A DNA stretch of 63,121 bases, taken from the NCBI GenBank assembly GCA_041177965.1, contig JBEGWF010000057.1, positions 1 through 63,121 on the forward strand, read 5' to 3'. Every line of letters starts with the position of its first letter. The first letter of the stretch is position 1. The notes under the pieces are model-generated. The model did no database searches. It was given only the letters and a program-made list of their open reading frames with translations, and was not told the origin of the DNA. A program made the position numbers and the translations under genes. Source of the DNA: SXXZ01 sp041177965 (GTDB taxonomy: Bacteria; Verrucomicrobiota; Verrucomicrobiia; Limisphaerales; UBA9464). This document shows positions 9,051 to 18,950 of this stretch, one piece after another.

Positions 9051-11966
9051 TCACTCGCCCTGACGGACCAGGCAGTCCTGGCATTCCTTCACGGACCAGT
9101 GTCGGGCCTGTTCGAGCGCCCGCTCGAAGAACTGCTTCCGGGCCTTGTCCGCGGCCTTGGCATCGCCGTCACCGCCGGAGGCCTTGCGGGCCTTGACCAG
9201 CAATGCGGACCGCTCGTCCTGCAACGCCTTCACCCGGGCTTCCTCGGCGGAGAGCCGGAAGTAGCACCGGCCGTCGACCCAGGTCTCCAGGCAGCGGCTG
9301 GAGGAGTCGAGCGGCGAGCCGCTCCACAGCACGAAGTCGGCGTCCTTGCCGGCCTCGAGCGAGCCCACCCGGTGGTCGATCCCGAGCTGCCGCGCCGGGT
9401 TGAGGGTCACGAATTTCAGCGCCTCGGCCTCGGGCGTGCCGCCGTACTTCACGGCCTTGGCCGCCTCGAAATTGAGCCGACGGGCGTGGTCGCTGGAATC
9501 GGAGTTGAAGCTCACCACCACCCCGCGCTCGCGCATCAGGCTGCCGGCGTAGGGGATCGCGTCGATGACCTCGAACTTGTAGGCCCACCAGTCGGCGAAG
9601 GCGCTGGCGCCGGCGCCGTGACGGGCGATCTCGTCGGCCACCTTGTAGCCCTCGAGGATGTGCTGGAGCGAGGCCACGCGGACCCCGAAGGACTCCATCG
9701 TGCGCAGGAAGGCGAGGATCTCGTCCTGCCGGTAGCTGTGGCAGTGGATGAGCCGGATGCCGTCCAGGATCTCGGCCAGGGCCTCCAGCTCGAGGTCGCG
9801 TCGGACGGGTGGTCCCCCGCTGTCGCGGCCCTTGCGGATCGCCTCGCGGTACTGCTGGGCGGCGGTGAACCGGTTCCGGTAGAAGGTGCCGACACCCATC
9901 CGGGTCTGGGGGAAGCGGGTCACGTGCTTGTCGCCCCAGCCCGATTGTTTGACGTTCTCGCCGAGCGCGAACTTGATGCCTCCCGGAGCGGGCTCGAATT
10001 TCAGCGCCTCCGGACCGGCTCCCTCCCGCAGCTTGATCACGCAGTTCTGGCCCCCGATGGGGTTGGCCGAGCCGTGCAGCAGGTTCACCAGCGTCGTGCC
10101 CCCGGCCAGTTGCTGGTGGATGTTCTCGCTCTCGGAATTGACCACGTCGGCGATGCGCACCATGGCGGTGCTGGGCAGCGTGGCCTCGTTGACCGCTCCC
10201 AGGATCATGGAGTGCGAATGGCAGTCGAGGATGCCCGGGGTCACGTGCAACCCGGTACCGTCGATCTCCTGCACGGAGGGACCGGCGGCCAACGACGGAC
10301 CGACGGCCTGGATCCGGCCCTGGGACACCAGCAGGTCGGCCCGGGGGAGGATGCCCTGGGGACCGCTGGTCCAGATCGTGGCGTTGCGGACGATCACCGA
10401 GGCGGGCTGGGCCAGCGGACCGCGCCCTTCGGTCGGCGGGTGGGCCACCCGTTGGGCCGCCCACCGGCGCTCCTCGGCCTTCTTGGCCTCGGCCTCCGCA
10501 TCGGGCTGCTTGCGCTCGGGAGACTTCAGCGCGGCATCGGTCTCATACGCGATGCCGTCGATCCAGACGGCCACCACCCGGGAGGAGGGCTCGAAGAACC
10601 CGGGGCCCGGTTCCACCAGGGTCAGGTGGGCCCGCTTCCCCGACTCGAGGGTGCCGAGGGAATCCTCCAGACCGCAGAGGGCGGCCGGCGCGGTGGTGAG
10701 GGCGGCAAGGGCCTCCGATTCGGGCAACCCGCGATCCAACGCGGCCCGGAGTTGCGTGCGGAAGGATTTGCGCTCGGGCAGCGCATGGGTGGTCAGGGCG
10801 ATGGTCAACCCGGAACGCGCCAGCAGGGCGGGATTTTCAGGGGCCCAGTCCCAGGCCCTCAGCAGGTCGAGCGACACGGAATCCCAGGCCGCCTCCTCGG
10901 GGAACTTGGGCAGGGCCGGGAAATGGAGCGGCACGATGAAGGGCACCGAGGCCTTCGCCATCGGGGCGAGGAGGTCGGGCCGCCGCCACTCCTGGCCGCT
11001 GGCGACCAGTTGGGGACGCACCCCGGCCTCGGTGGCCACCCGGAAGGCCCGATCCTGCATGAGGGCGCTGCCGGCCTCGAAGACGACGGGCTGCGCGGCC
11101 TTCGGGCCCAGGGTCGGCTGGAGGGACGCGAGCGCGGCGTTGAATTCGGATCGAGGGGGGGCCTTCGCCGCGGCGGCCGGGTCCTGAGGAGAAACCTGCG
11201 GCTGGGAGGCCCGGTACCATGCGGCGTCCATCCAAGCTTGGCGCACCGTGGCGATGGACCCCATCAGCGACTTTGGATAAGCGGCCTCACCGCCGCTCCC
11301 CAGGACGAAGGCCACGTGCTGCGCGGTGTCGGGTCGGAGGATCGCCCGGTTCGGGGACACCTCCGACAGGCTGATGGCCACGGATTGCCCGCGGAGGATG
11401 CCCTTGGAGGGGACGATGTTCGCCGCGGTGAAGCCCAGTTCGCGCAGGGCGGCCAATTCCTTGGGATCCGGGGACAGGCCCTCGAGCATGCGCCGTTCGG
11501 GAGTCACGTCGGCCAGCCCGTGGGCCGGTCCGGGCGAGCCGGGATCGCGCTCCTGCCCGGGCACCCCGAAGAAGCGCGGAGCACCCGAGGTGAGCGACCC
11601 TGCGCCGACCGAGGCTCCGGAGCCCTCCGTGCCGGAGGTGTTGACCGGCGCGGCCGGGGTTCCGAGCGTGAGGTAGGGGTCGATGAAGCCGGCATAGACG
11701 TGCGTTCCCGGAAGGTTCCAGGTCCGTGCCGAGGCGGGCACATTGATCCCGACCCCCAGCGAGGCGATCCGACCGTCGCGGATCAGCAGCGTGGCGTTGG
11801 TCAAGGTCAGTCCGGGACGCACATGGGCGAGGATGCCCGTCAGCGCATGCTCCCCGCGCGATTCCGGGGTGAACCCGGGTGGCGACAGTTCGCCCGCGAC
11901 CAGGGTTCCGATCCCCAGCCCCAAGGCCATTCCCCAAGCCCCCGGGCCCGCAACTGCGACGCTCAT
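9051..11966 (-). CDS. Two-module amidohydrolase, N-terminal module degenerate
   Basis: 971 residues with a weak signal-like N-terminus (GAWGMALGLGIGTLVAG), so probably exported. Two amidohydrolase modules are joined head to tail. The first (about residues 45-500) keeps the small beta-domain and the TIM-barrel outline, but its metal site reads HVYAGFIDPYLTLG, lacking the H-x-H pair. The second (about residues 540-930) has an intact site: GILDCHSHS, IHCHSYRQ, SLQHILEGYK and SFNSDSSDHARRL. It resembles imidazolonepropionase/prolidase-type amidohydrolases. The C-terminus is charged and helical. It heads the leftward group with the BioF-like and PqaA-like genes. The substrate is unknown. Confidence 0.85.
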   Translation of the reverse strand: MSVAVAGPGAWGMALGLGIGTLVAGELSPPGFTPESRGEHALTGILAHVRPGLTLTNATLLIRDGRIASLGVGINVPASARTWNLPGTHVYAGFIDPYLTLGTPAAPVNTSGTEGSGASVGAGSLTSGAPRFFGVPGQERDPGSPGPAHGLADVTPERRMLEGLSPDPKELAALRELGFTAANIVPSKGILRGQSVAISLSEVSPNRAILRPDTAQHVAFVLGSGGEAAYPKSLMGSIATVRQAWMDAAWYRASQPQVSPQDPAAAAKAPPRSEFNAALASLQPTLGPKAAQPVVFEAGSALMQDRAFRVATEAGVRPQLVASGQEWRRPDLLAPMAKASVPFIVPLHFPALPKFPEEAAWDSVSLDLLRAWDWAPENPALLARSGLTIALTTHALPERKSFRTQLRAALDRGLPESEALAALTTAPAALCGLEDSLGTLESGKRAHLTLVEPGPGFFEPSSRVVAVWIDGIAYETDAALKSPERKQPDAEAEAKKAEERRWAAQRVAHPPTEGRGPLAQPASVIVRNATIWTSGPQGILPRADLLVSQGRIQAVGPSLAAGPSVQEIDGTGLHVTPGILDCHSHSMILGAVNEATLPSTAMVRIADVVNSESENIHQQLAGGTTLVNLLHGSANPIGGQNCVIKLREGAGPEALKFEPAPGGIKFALGENVKQSGWGDKHVTRFPQTRMGVGTFYRNRFTAAQQYREAIRKGRDSGGPPVRRDLELEALAEILDGIRLIHCHSYRQDEILAFLRTMESFGVRVASLQHILEGYKVADEIARHGAGASAFADWWAYKFEVIDAIPYAGSLMRERGVVVSFNSDSSDHARRLNFEAAKAVKYGGTPEAEALKFVTLNPARQLGIDHRVGSLEAGKDADFVLWSGSPLDSSSRCLETWVDGRCYFRLSAEEARVKALQDERSALLVKARKASGGDGDAKAADKARKQFFERALEQARHWSVKECQDCLVRQGE

Positions 11967-12169
11967 GGAGCGACACTAGGCGGGCTCGGTGGGTTGTCGA
12001 GCCGGGCCTCCCTGGGCTCCGGGCTTTCCTGAAGAATCCCTGAAAGATCGCCCCGGCACCCGGCGAAGACTCCACGGAGGACGGAGCCATGGAGGCTCCC
12101 GATCCCGCAGAGCCACCTGTTCAACGCTCCATCGAAAACCCCATCGAAAACCCCATCCACGATCCTGTC

Positions 12170-13372
12170 ATGAACCCGACACCTCTCGTCCTGATCCTCC
12201 TTTCTGCACTGCGGCTCGTTTCCCGGCACCGGGTCCGTCCGGTCATCGGACACCCCTTCAGGCACCTCCCTTTGCAGATTCTCGTCCCACTGGCCTGCCT
12301 TCGGCTGTGCGCCACCCAACCCACCCTCGCCCTGTGGGATTTCAACCAGACCAACGACCTGCTGAGGGCCACCTCGGGCGGGACCACCCTGTCGATCCTG
12401 GGGGATCTGCGGAGCTCCCCGGCCTCGGGCACCGGTTCGAGCGATCCCGCCACCCAAGGGGACTACGCCCTCCAATTGACCGGCTTCCCCAAGCAGGGCA
12501 CCGGGGCGCGGACCGCGGGACTGGAGATCGCGGCCTCAACGCTGGGTTTCGAATCGGTCGTGCTCCTCTTCGATGTACGGGCCACCAGCACGGCCAGCCG
12601 GCGCATCCAGGTGTTGTATTCCATCGACGGGCAGGGCCTGTTGACCGGGCCCGCCTTCACCCTGGCCGGGGGCGCGGTGTTCACCAACGGGCTCCGCGCC
12701 GACTTCACGGGGGTCCCGGGAGTCGCCAACAACCGCGATTTCAGGGTGCGCCTCGTCTCCGATTGGGAAGGCGACGCCTATGTCGGAGCCGGCGGCAATT
12801 ACAGCACCGTCGGGACCTGGCGCATCGACCACCTCCGGCTGACCGGGGTTCCGTCGACGGAGCTGCCGGCCGATCCGGGATCTTCCACAGGTCCCGCCAC
12901 CCCGATCATCACCGCCCAACCGATCTCCCTGGAGGTTCCCGAGGGTGGCGGCGCCCTGTTTCGGGTCGCAGCCCGGGGTGAGGGCCCGCTGGGTTACCAA
13001 TGGTGCCTCGACGGAGATCCTCTTCCCGGGGCCACCCGGCCCGAACTGCGGATCGCGCAGGTCTACCGCGACCAGGCGGGACTCTACACGGTACGCGTCA
13101 GCGACGGCCGGGGGACGATCCTCAGCGAAGAGGCCGCCCTGACCCTGGCCACCGATCCGACCGTCACGCCCACCCGGGTCGAAGCGGTGCCCGGCCCCGG
13201 AGGTTCGATCCGTCTGGCTTGGCCCACCCGTCCCGGGGCCACGTATTCGGTCCTGCGGTCGGTCGGTTGGGATGGCCAGCCGGTGGTCGTGGCCCGGGGA
13301 ATCACCGGAGGCGCAATGACCGACACGCCACCATCGGGCGCGACGTTCTTCTACTGGGTCGAGATCCGATAG
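12170..13372 (+). CDS. Exported Ig-like domain protein
   Basis: About 400 residues. The hydrophobic stretch LPLQILVPLACLRLCA after a basic region suggests an export signal, though the n-region is long. A jelly-roll-like part follows (ALWDFNQTND... LQLTGFP... WRIDHLRLTGV). Then comes an Ig-like domain (ITAQPISLEVPEGGGALF... YQWCLDGDPLPGAT... AGLYTVRVSD) and a fibronectin-like C-terminus (LAWPTRPGATYSVLRS... FFYWVEIR). This architecture is common in verrucomicrobial surface proteins; no enzymatic motif is seen. A 12-bp direct repeat, ATCGAAAACCCC at 12131-12142 and 12143-12154, sits just upstream. The ATG at 12089 is an alternative start but would place a charged, Pro-rich tail before the signal. 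Confidence 0.7.
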   Translation: MNPTPLVLILLSALRLVSRHRVRPVIGHPFRHLPLQILVPLACLRLCATQPTLALWDFNQTNDLLRATSGGTTLSILGDLRSSPASGTGSSDPATQGDYALQLTGFPKQGTGARTAGLEIAASTLGFESVVLLFDVRATSTASRRIQVLYSIDGQGLLTGPAFTLAGGAVFTNGLRADFTGVPGVANNRDFRVRLVSDWEGDAYVGAGGNYSTVGTWRIDHLRLTGVPSTELPADPGSSTGPATPIITAQPISLEVPEGGGALFRVAARGEGPLGYQWCLDGDPLPGATRPELRIAQVYRDQAGLYTVRVSDGRGTILSEEAALTLATDPTVTPTRVEAVPGPGGSIRLAWPTRPGATYSVLRSVGWDGQPVVVARGITGGAMTDTPPSGATFFYWVEIR

Positions 13373-13526
13373 GCGATCGACCGGAGCCGCCACGAGGGGT
13401 CACCAGTAGTGGCTCCCAAGAGGGGCCCCAAGAACTCGGCACCGCGAACACCGCCGCCTGTCCGCCCCCCACCGGTGGCCCCGGTATCGTCGCCGTATTC
13501 ATCGCCGGTGTTGTCATCGCCGGTGT

Positions 13527-13555
13527 TTGACACCGGGGACGGCCACTTTTAGCCT
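13527..13555 (+). promoter_or_regulatory. Promoter of the ErpA/IscA-type gene, probably leaderless
   Basis: TTGACA (13527-13532), a 17-base spacer and TAGCCT (13550-13555) form a consensus -35 with a TAnnnT-type -10. The ATG at 13562 begins 7 bases after the -10 box, so transcription should start at or next to the A of the start codon. No Shine-Dalgarno sequence is possible in that space. The -35 box overlaps a short hairpin, CCGGTGT/ACACCGG at 13520-13536. The 15-bp unit ATCGCCGGTGTTGTC is directly repeated just before it (13501-13515, 13516-13530, the second copy diverging). Confidence 0.6.
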
Positions 13556-13561
13556 GCGGTC

Positions 13562-13912
13562 ATGGAATCCGTGGTTTCCCAGGACGCCGTCGTCACCATC
13601 ACCGAGAGCGCCGCCCAGCAGATCGCCGCCATGCTGGCCAGCGATGCCGAGAACGCGGGCAAGAGCCTGCGGGTCTTCGTCGAGGCCGGCGGGTGCAGCG
13701 GCATGCAGTACGGCATGGTCTTCGACGAGCGACGCCCGGACGACCTCGGGGCGGAGTTCCACGGAGTAGGCGTGGTGGTCGATCCGTTCTCGGCCAATTA
13801 CATGCGCGGCTCGGTCATCGATTTCAGCGACGCCCTCACCGGCGGCGGCTTCAAGATCAACAACCCCAACGCGCACAGCAGCTGCGGTTGCGGCAAGTCG
13901 TTCTCGGCCTGA
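13562..13912 (+). CDS. A-type iron-sulfur carrier (ErpA/IscA/HesB family)
   Basis: 116 residues, the full length of the family. A-type carriers receive Fe-S clusters from the scaffold and pass them to apo-enzymes in the cytoplasm. The three conserved cysteines are present: C in EAGGCSGMQYG, and CGCG near the C-terminus (SSCGCGKSF). The fold-defining ITESAAQQIAAML, DPFSANYMRGSVIDF and GFKINNPNA are also seen. No isc or suf genes are adjacent, so ErpA, IscA and SufA cannot be separated here. A consensus promoter lies directly before the start codon. Confidence 0.92.
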   Translation: MESVVSQDAVVTITESAAQQIAAMLASDAENAGKSLRVFVEAGGCSGMQYGMVFDERRPDDLGAEFHGVGVVVDPFSANYMRGSVIDFSDALTGGGFKINNPNAHSSCGCGKSFSA

Positions 13913-14282
13913 CCGGGCCTCCACACCGGCGGTCGTCGAAGTCGGCCATCGATGAATTCCGGGGTCGGTGAATTCGGCGGTCCGCGAATCACGGGGTTGG
14001 AGGGACTGACGAAGAATCGCCAGGCGATGGTGTGCCGTTCCGTGTACCTCCGGGTGGATCCGCATTCCCTCCCGCGTTCGGGCATCCCGAGGCACGGCCC
14101 GAGGCTTGGTTCTGCTCCGCGGATCTCCTGGTTGCGAATCGCCTGGGTACGGATCGTCCTGATGCGGGCTTCACCGACGCGGACTCCCCGTCTTCAGGCT
14201 TCTCATCCCGGCGGTGGATCGGCTTGAATCCCGGTTCCGCAGGGATCCTGCGGCAGCACGCCATCCCAGACCCTTGCTCCCC
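13913..14282. other. Intergenic region between the Fe-S carrier gene and lysS
   Basis: No gene is seen in 370 bases. A tight hairpin, CCGCAGG (14237-14243), loop GAT, CCTGCGG (14247-14253), lies 29 bases before the lysS start and would sit in its leader. It has no T-tract. No T-box specifier features are recognisable. Confidence 0.5.
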
Positions 14283-15797
14283 ATGGAGGACACCAATTCC
14301 CTGATCGAACAGCGCCGCCAGAACCTGGCCGGACTCCAGGCGCGGGGCGTCAACCCGTTCATGAACTCGTTCTGGCCGGATGGCCAGTGCGGCACCGTCC
14401 GCGCCGAGTTGGCCCGTTGGGCGCAATGGAACCAATCGCCCGAGCCGAAGGGCGAACCGGTGGGGCTGCCCGAGGGCACCCGGGTGCGGCTGGCTGGCCG
14501 GATCACCGCCCATCGGGACATGGGCAAGAGCCAGTTCCTCGACCTGCGCGACGTCAGCGGGCGCATCCAGCTCTGGATCCAGCCCAAGGTCCTCGGCGAG
14601 GAGGCCGCCGAAGTGTTCAAGCTGCTCGACCTCGCCGATTTCATCGGGGTCGAAGGCACCCTGTTCATCACCCGCATGGGCGAACCCAGCGTGAAGGTCG
14701 AATCCTTCACCCCCCTGGGCAAGGCCCTGCGTCCGCCACCGGGCAAGTGGCACGGCCTCGAGGACACCGAGACCCGGTACCGCCAGCGGTACCTCGACCT
14801 CATGGCCAACGAACCGGTCAAGGAGGTCTTCCACAAGCGCTCGCAGATCCTTCGGGAGATCCGCAACTTCTTCCACCAGCGCGGCTACGTGGAGGTCGAG
14901 ACGCCGATGATGCAGGCCATCCCCGGTGGCGCGGCGGCCCAGCCCTTCAAGACCTTCCACAACGCTCTGGGCTGCGAGTTCTACCTGCGCATCGCCCTCG
15001 AGCTCTACCTCAAGCGCCTCCTGGTGGGCGGCGTGGACAAGGTGTTCGAGATCGGGCGCAATTTCCGCAACGAGGGTCTGTCGAGGCGGCACAACCCCGA
15101 GTTCACCATGCTCGAGGCCTACGAGGCCTACGGCGACTACGCCACCATGATGGAGACGGTCGAGTCGCTCATCCGCCACCTGGCCCTCACCGTGGTCGGT
15201 TCCCTGAAGATCGAGCACCGCAACGCCGACGGCGAGGTCTTCAAGACCATCGACCTCTCCCACTGGCGGCGGGCCCGCTACAAGGACCTGGTGCGCGAGA
15301 AGGCCGGGGCCGACTGGTTCCAGGTGTCGCCCGAGGAGCGCCGTCGCCGGGCGATCGAGGACCTCAAACTGGCCGGCGACATCGCCGACGGCTACGAGGA
15401 CTTCGAGGTGACCGGGGCGGTGTTCGAGAAGTTGGTCGAGCCCACGCTCATCCAGCCCACCTTCGTGACCCACCTGCCCAAGCAGCTGGTGCCCCTGGCC
15501 AAGATCTCCGCCGAGGACCCCACCACGGTGGAGGTCTTCGAATGCTGCATCAACGGCCAGGAGATCTCGCCCGGCTACACCGAGCAGAACGACCCCGTCG
15601 CCCAGCGCGAGGCCCTGGAACATCAGGCGGGCGGCGAGCAGCAGAAGCTGGACGAGGACTTCCTGGTGTCGCTGGAGCACGGCATGCCCCCGGCGGGCGG
15701 CATCGGCATCGGCATCGACCGCCTGTGCATGATGCTCCTGGGACAGGAGAGCATCCGCGACGTGATCCTCTTCCCGCAGCTCAAGCCCAAGGGCTGA
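14283..15797 (+). CDS. lysS: Lysyl-tRNA synthetase, class II
   Basis: 504 residues, standard length. It attaches lysine to tRNA-Lys in the cytoplasm. The N-terminal OB-fold anticodon-binding domain (VRLAGRITAHRDMGKSQFLDLRD) precedes the class II core. Motif 1 is VETPMMQAIPGGAAAQPF, motif 2 FEIGRNFRNEGLSRRHNPEF and motif 3 GIGIGIDRLCMMLLG. The start MEDTNSLIEQRR at 14283 matches family N-termini; 14214 would add 23 unrelated residues. Confidence 0.97.
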   Translation: MEDTNSLIEQRRQNLAGLQARGVNPFMNSFWPDGQCGTVRAELARWAQWNQSPEPKGEPVGLPEGTRVRLAGRITAHRDMGKSQFLDLRDVSGRIQLWIQPKVLGEEAAEVFKLLDLADFIGVEGTLFITRMGEPSVKVESFTPLGKALRPPPGKWHGLEDTETRYRQRYLDLMANEPVKEVFHKRSQILREIRNFFHQRGYVEVETPMMQAIPGGAAAQPFKTFHNALGCEFYLRIALELYLKRLLVGGVDKVFEIGRNFRNEGLSRRHNPEFTMLEAYEAYGDYATMMETVESLIRHLALTVVGSLKIEHRNADGEVFKTIDLSHWRRARYKDLVREKAGADWFQVSPEERRRRAIEDLKLAGDIADGYEDFEVTGAVFEKLVEPTLIQPTFVTHLPKQLVPLAKISAEDPTTVEVFECCINGQEISPGYTEQNDPVAQREALEHQAGGEQQKLDEDFLVSLEHGMPPAGGIGIGIDRLCMMLLGQESIRDVILFPQLKPKG

Positions 15798-15963
15798 GCC
15801 TCGGACCGGGGAACAGGGCCTGAATCCACCGGTGCCCCGGCGGCCGGGAGCAGGCCGATGCCCACCGGGCCTTCCGGGCGGCCCGCGGGCCCGCGTCGCC
15901 GGCCCGTGCAGACTCGACACCGGCGGCCGACTCCGGTTTGCTCCGTGTGTTTTGCGTCCTTCG

Positions 15964-17754
<1,791 letters not shown>

Positions 17755-17788
17755 GCGGCCCGTCGGGCGACGGACGCCGACCCTTCCC

Positions 17789-18256
17789 ATGCTGCAGGAC
17801 CAGCCCACCGACTATCCGGCGATGGCCCCGGTCCTGGCCGTGGCCGATGCCCGGGTGGCGCTCCGGTGCTACTCCCGGGCCTTCGGAGCCGAGCTCCTGT
17901 ATCGTCTGACCGATCCCGCCTCGGGACGCTGGGCCCATGTCGAGGTCCGCCTCTCCGACGGTTCCCTGCTGATGCTCGAGGAACGACCCAGGGCCGGCGG
18001 TCCCGGCGTCTCGGATGCGCCCAGGATGCGGCTGTGCCTCTTCGTGGCGGACGCCGACGCGGTCACGGCCCGGTGCGTCGCCGCCGGGATGCGGCTCCTG
18101 CAGCCGCTGAAGACCCATTTCCATGGCCACCGGTGCTGCCTGCTCCAGGATTCGGAAGGGCATCAATGGATGGTCTCGCAGGTGGTGGAACGCCTCCGCC
18201 CCTCCGAGATGCAGGCCCGGTGGGATCGTTTGCGGCCCGATGATCCGGAACGGTGA
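17789..18256 (+). CDS. VOC (glyoxalase/bleomycin-resistance fold) family protein
   Basis: 155 residues. The N-terminal beta-alpha-beta unit (APVLAVADARVALRCYSRAFGAEL) and the second unit (MRLCLFVADADAVTARCVAAGM) give the paired VOC fold of the PhnB/YaeR-like group. Such proteins bind a metal or a small ligand; the function is not predictable. It starts 34 bases after carB. The end of the second module (HGHRCCLLQDSEGHQW) fits the family GHR-x-D-P-GH pattern loosely. Confidence 0.8.
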   Translation: MLQDQPTDYPAMAPVLAVADARVALRCYSRAFGAELLYRLTDPASGRWAHVEVRLSDGSLLMLEERPRAGGPGVSDAPRMRLCLFVADADAVTARCVAAGMRLLQPLKTHFHGHRCCLLQDSEGHQWMVSQVVERLRPSEMQARWDRLRPDDPER

Positions 18257-18309
18257 GCCCATCGGGATCCGGGGTGGGTGGACGCCACGAAAAATTCACC
18301 ATCCCGGGT

Positions 18310-18338
18310 TTGAGTCGGGGACGAGGCACGGCTACCTT
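18310..18338 (+). promoter_or_regulatory. Candidate promoter of the structured intergenic RNA
   Basis: TTGAGT (18310-18315), a 17-base spacer and TACCTT (18333-18338) match the same TTGnnn-N17-TAnnnT form seen before the Fe-S carrier and binding-protein genes here. Transcription would begin near 18345, with no gene for 600 bases downstream. Confidence 0.4.
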
Positions 18339-18344
18339 GGCCTC

Positions 18345-18540
18345 ACGAAACGAGTCAAAGAGAGGCTTGACCAAGAGGGTCCTGAACCCCTATCCATGAC
18401 GTCGTTCTCCCCATTTTGGCCACTCCCCTGAAACGGGGTGGTGGGTTTTCCGTCACTTTCATCCCCGTGTGGGGGTGGGCCGGCGGGCTTTGGCGGTGTA
18501 ATCCGTGTGTCACCCCAAAGCCCGCCGTTGCTTTTCACCG
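18345..18540 (+). ncRNA. Candidate structured non-coding RNA
   Basis: Three hairpins follow one another. The first is 18420-18444 (CCAC-t-CCCC, loop TGAAAC, GGGG-tg-GTGG). The second is 18460-18477 (CATCCCC, loop GTGT, GGGGGTG). The third is a long stem, CGGCGGGCTTTGG (18481-18493) with CCAAAGCCCGCCG (18515-18527), extended inside by GGTG/CACC and followed by TTGCTTTT. The last one looks like an intrinsic terminator. With the promoter at 18310-18338 this outlines a ~190-nt transcript without an open frame, the size of a 6S-like RNA or a regulatory sRNA. I could not match it to RNase P, tmRNA, SRP RNA or a known riboswitch. Alternatively only the last hairpin matters, as a distant terminator for the VOC gene. 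Confidence 0.4.
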
Positions 18541-18950
18541 GGCCGAGTCCCAGCGACCCGTCGGACCCGGGTACCGACTCCATCGCCCTCTCGCCCCCTT
18601 CGACCCAATCCGGATCGACCGATTCCCACTCGACCGATTCCCGGGGAGTCGGGAGGAGGCCGTGCGATACGCCGCGATCAACCACTTGTCCACTCTTCCC
18701 GGATCGACCGACCGATTCACGCCACCAAGGATTCGATCATCTTCCATCACCAAGGGTTGATTCCGGCGTCCATCGATGTTCAGAATGGTTCCGATGAGGA
18801 TGCAATGACCCGAATCGTCGACGTTTCTTACCGCATGATTCCTTCACGATTCAGACAATCGGATCCTCGATCTCGGCGACGGCGGATGCCGAGACTGTCC
18901 TGCATCCGGCCGGTCGGCCCGGCGATCAGGATCCAGAAAGTGATGGCACC

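Larger units (their letters stand above)
18257..18950. other. Gene-free 694-bp region with structured DNA
   Basis: No frame here has protein-like content. The first half contains a candidate promoter and three consecutive hairpins (see the candidate RNA). The second half has 13-mer direct repeats, TCGACCGATTCCC at 18615-18627 and 18630-18642, with a related TCGACCGACCGATTC at 18704-18718. The last 200 bases lead into the unrecognised 248-residue gene and show no clear promoter. Confidence 0.6.

Noticed and set aside
8982..12032. A 1,016-codon open frame on the + strand
   Set aside because: It lies antisense to the amidohydrolase. The translation is Gly/Arg/His-rich with no domain, as expected from GC-rich third positions.
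18345..18540. 6S RNA, tmRNA, SRP RNA, RNase P RNA or cobalamin riboswitch
   Set aside because: None of the conserved sequence elements are recognisable; only the size fits 6S RNA. Kept as an unclassified candidate.
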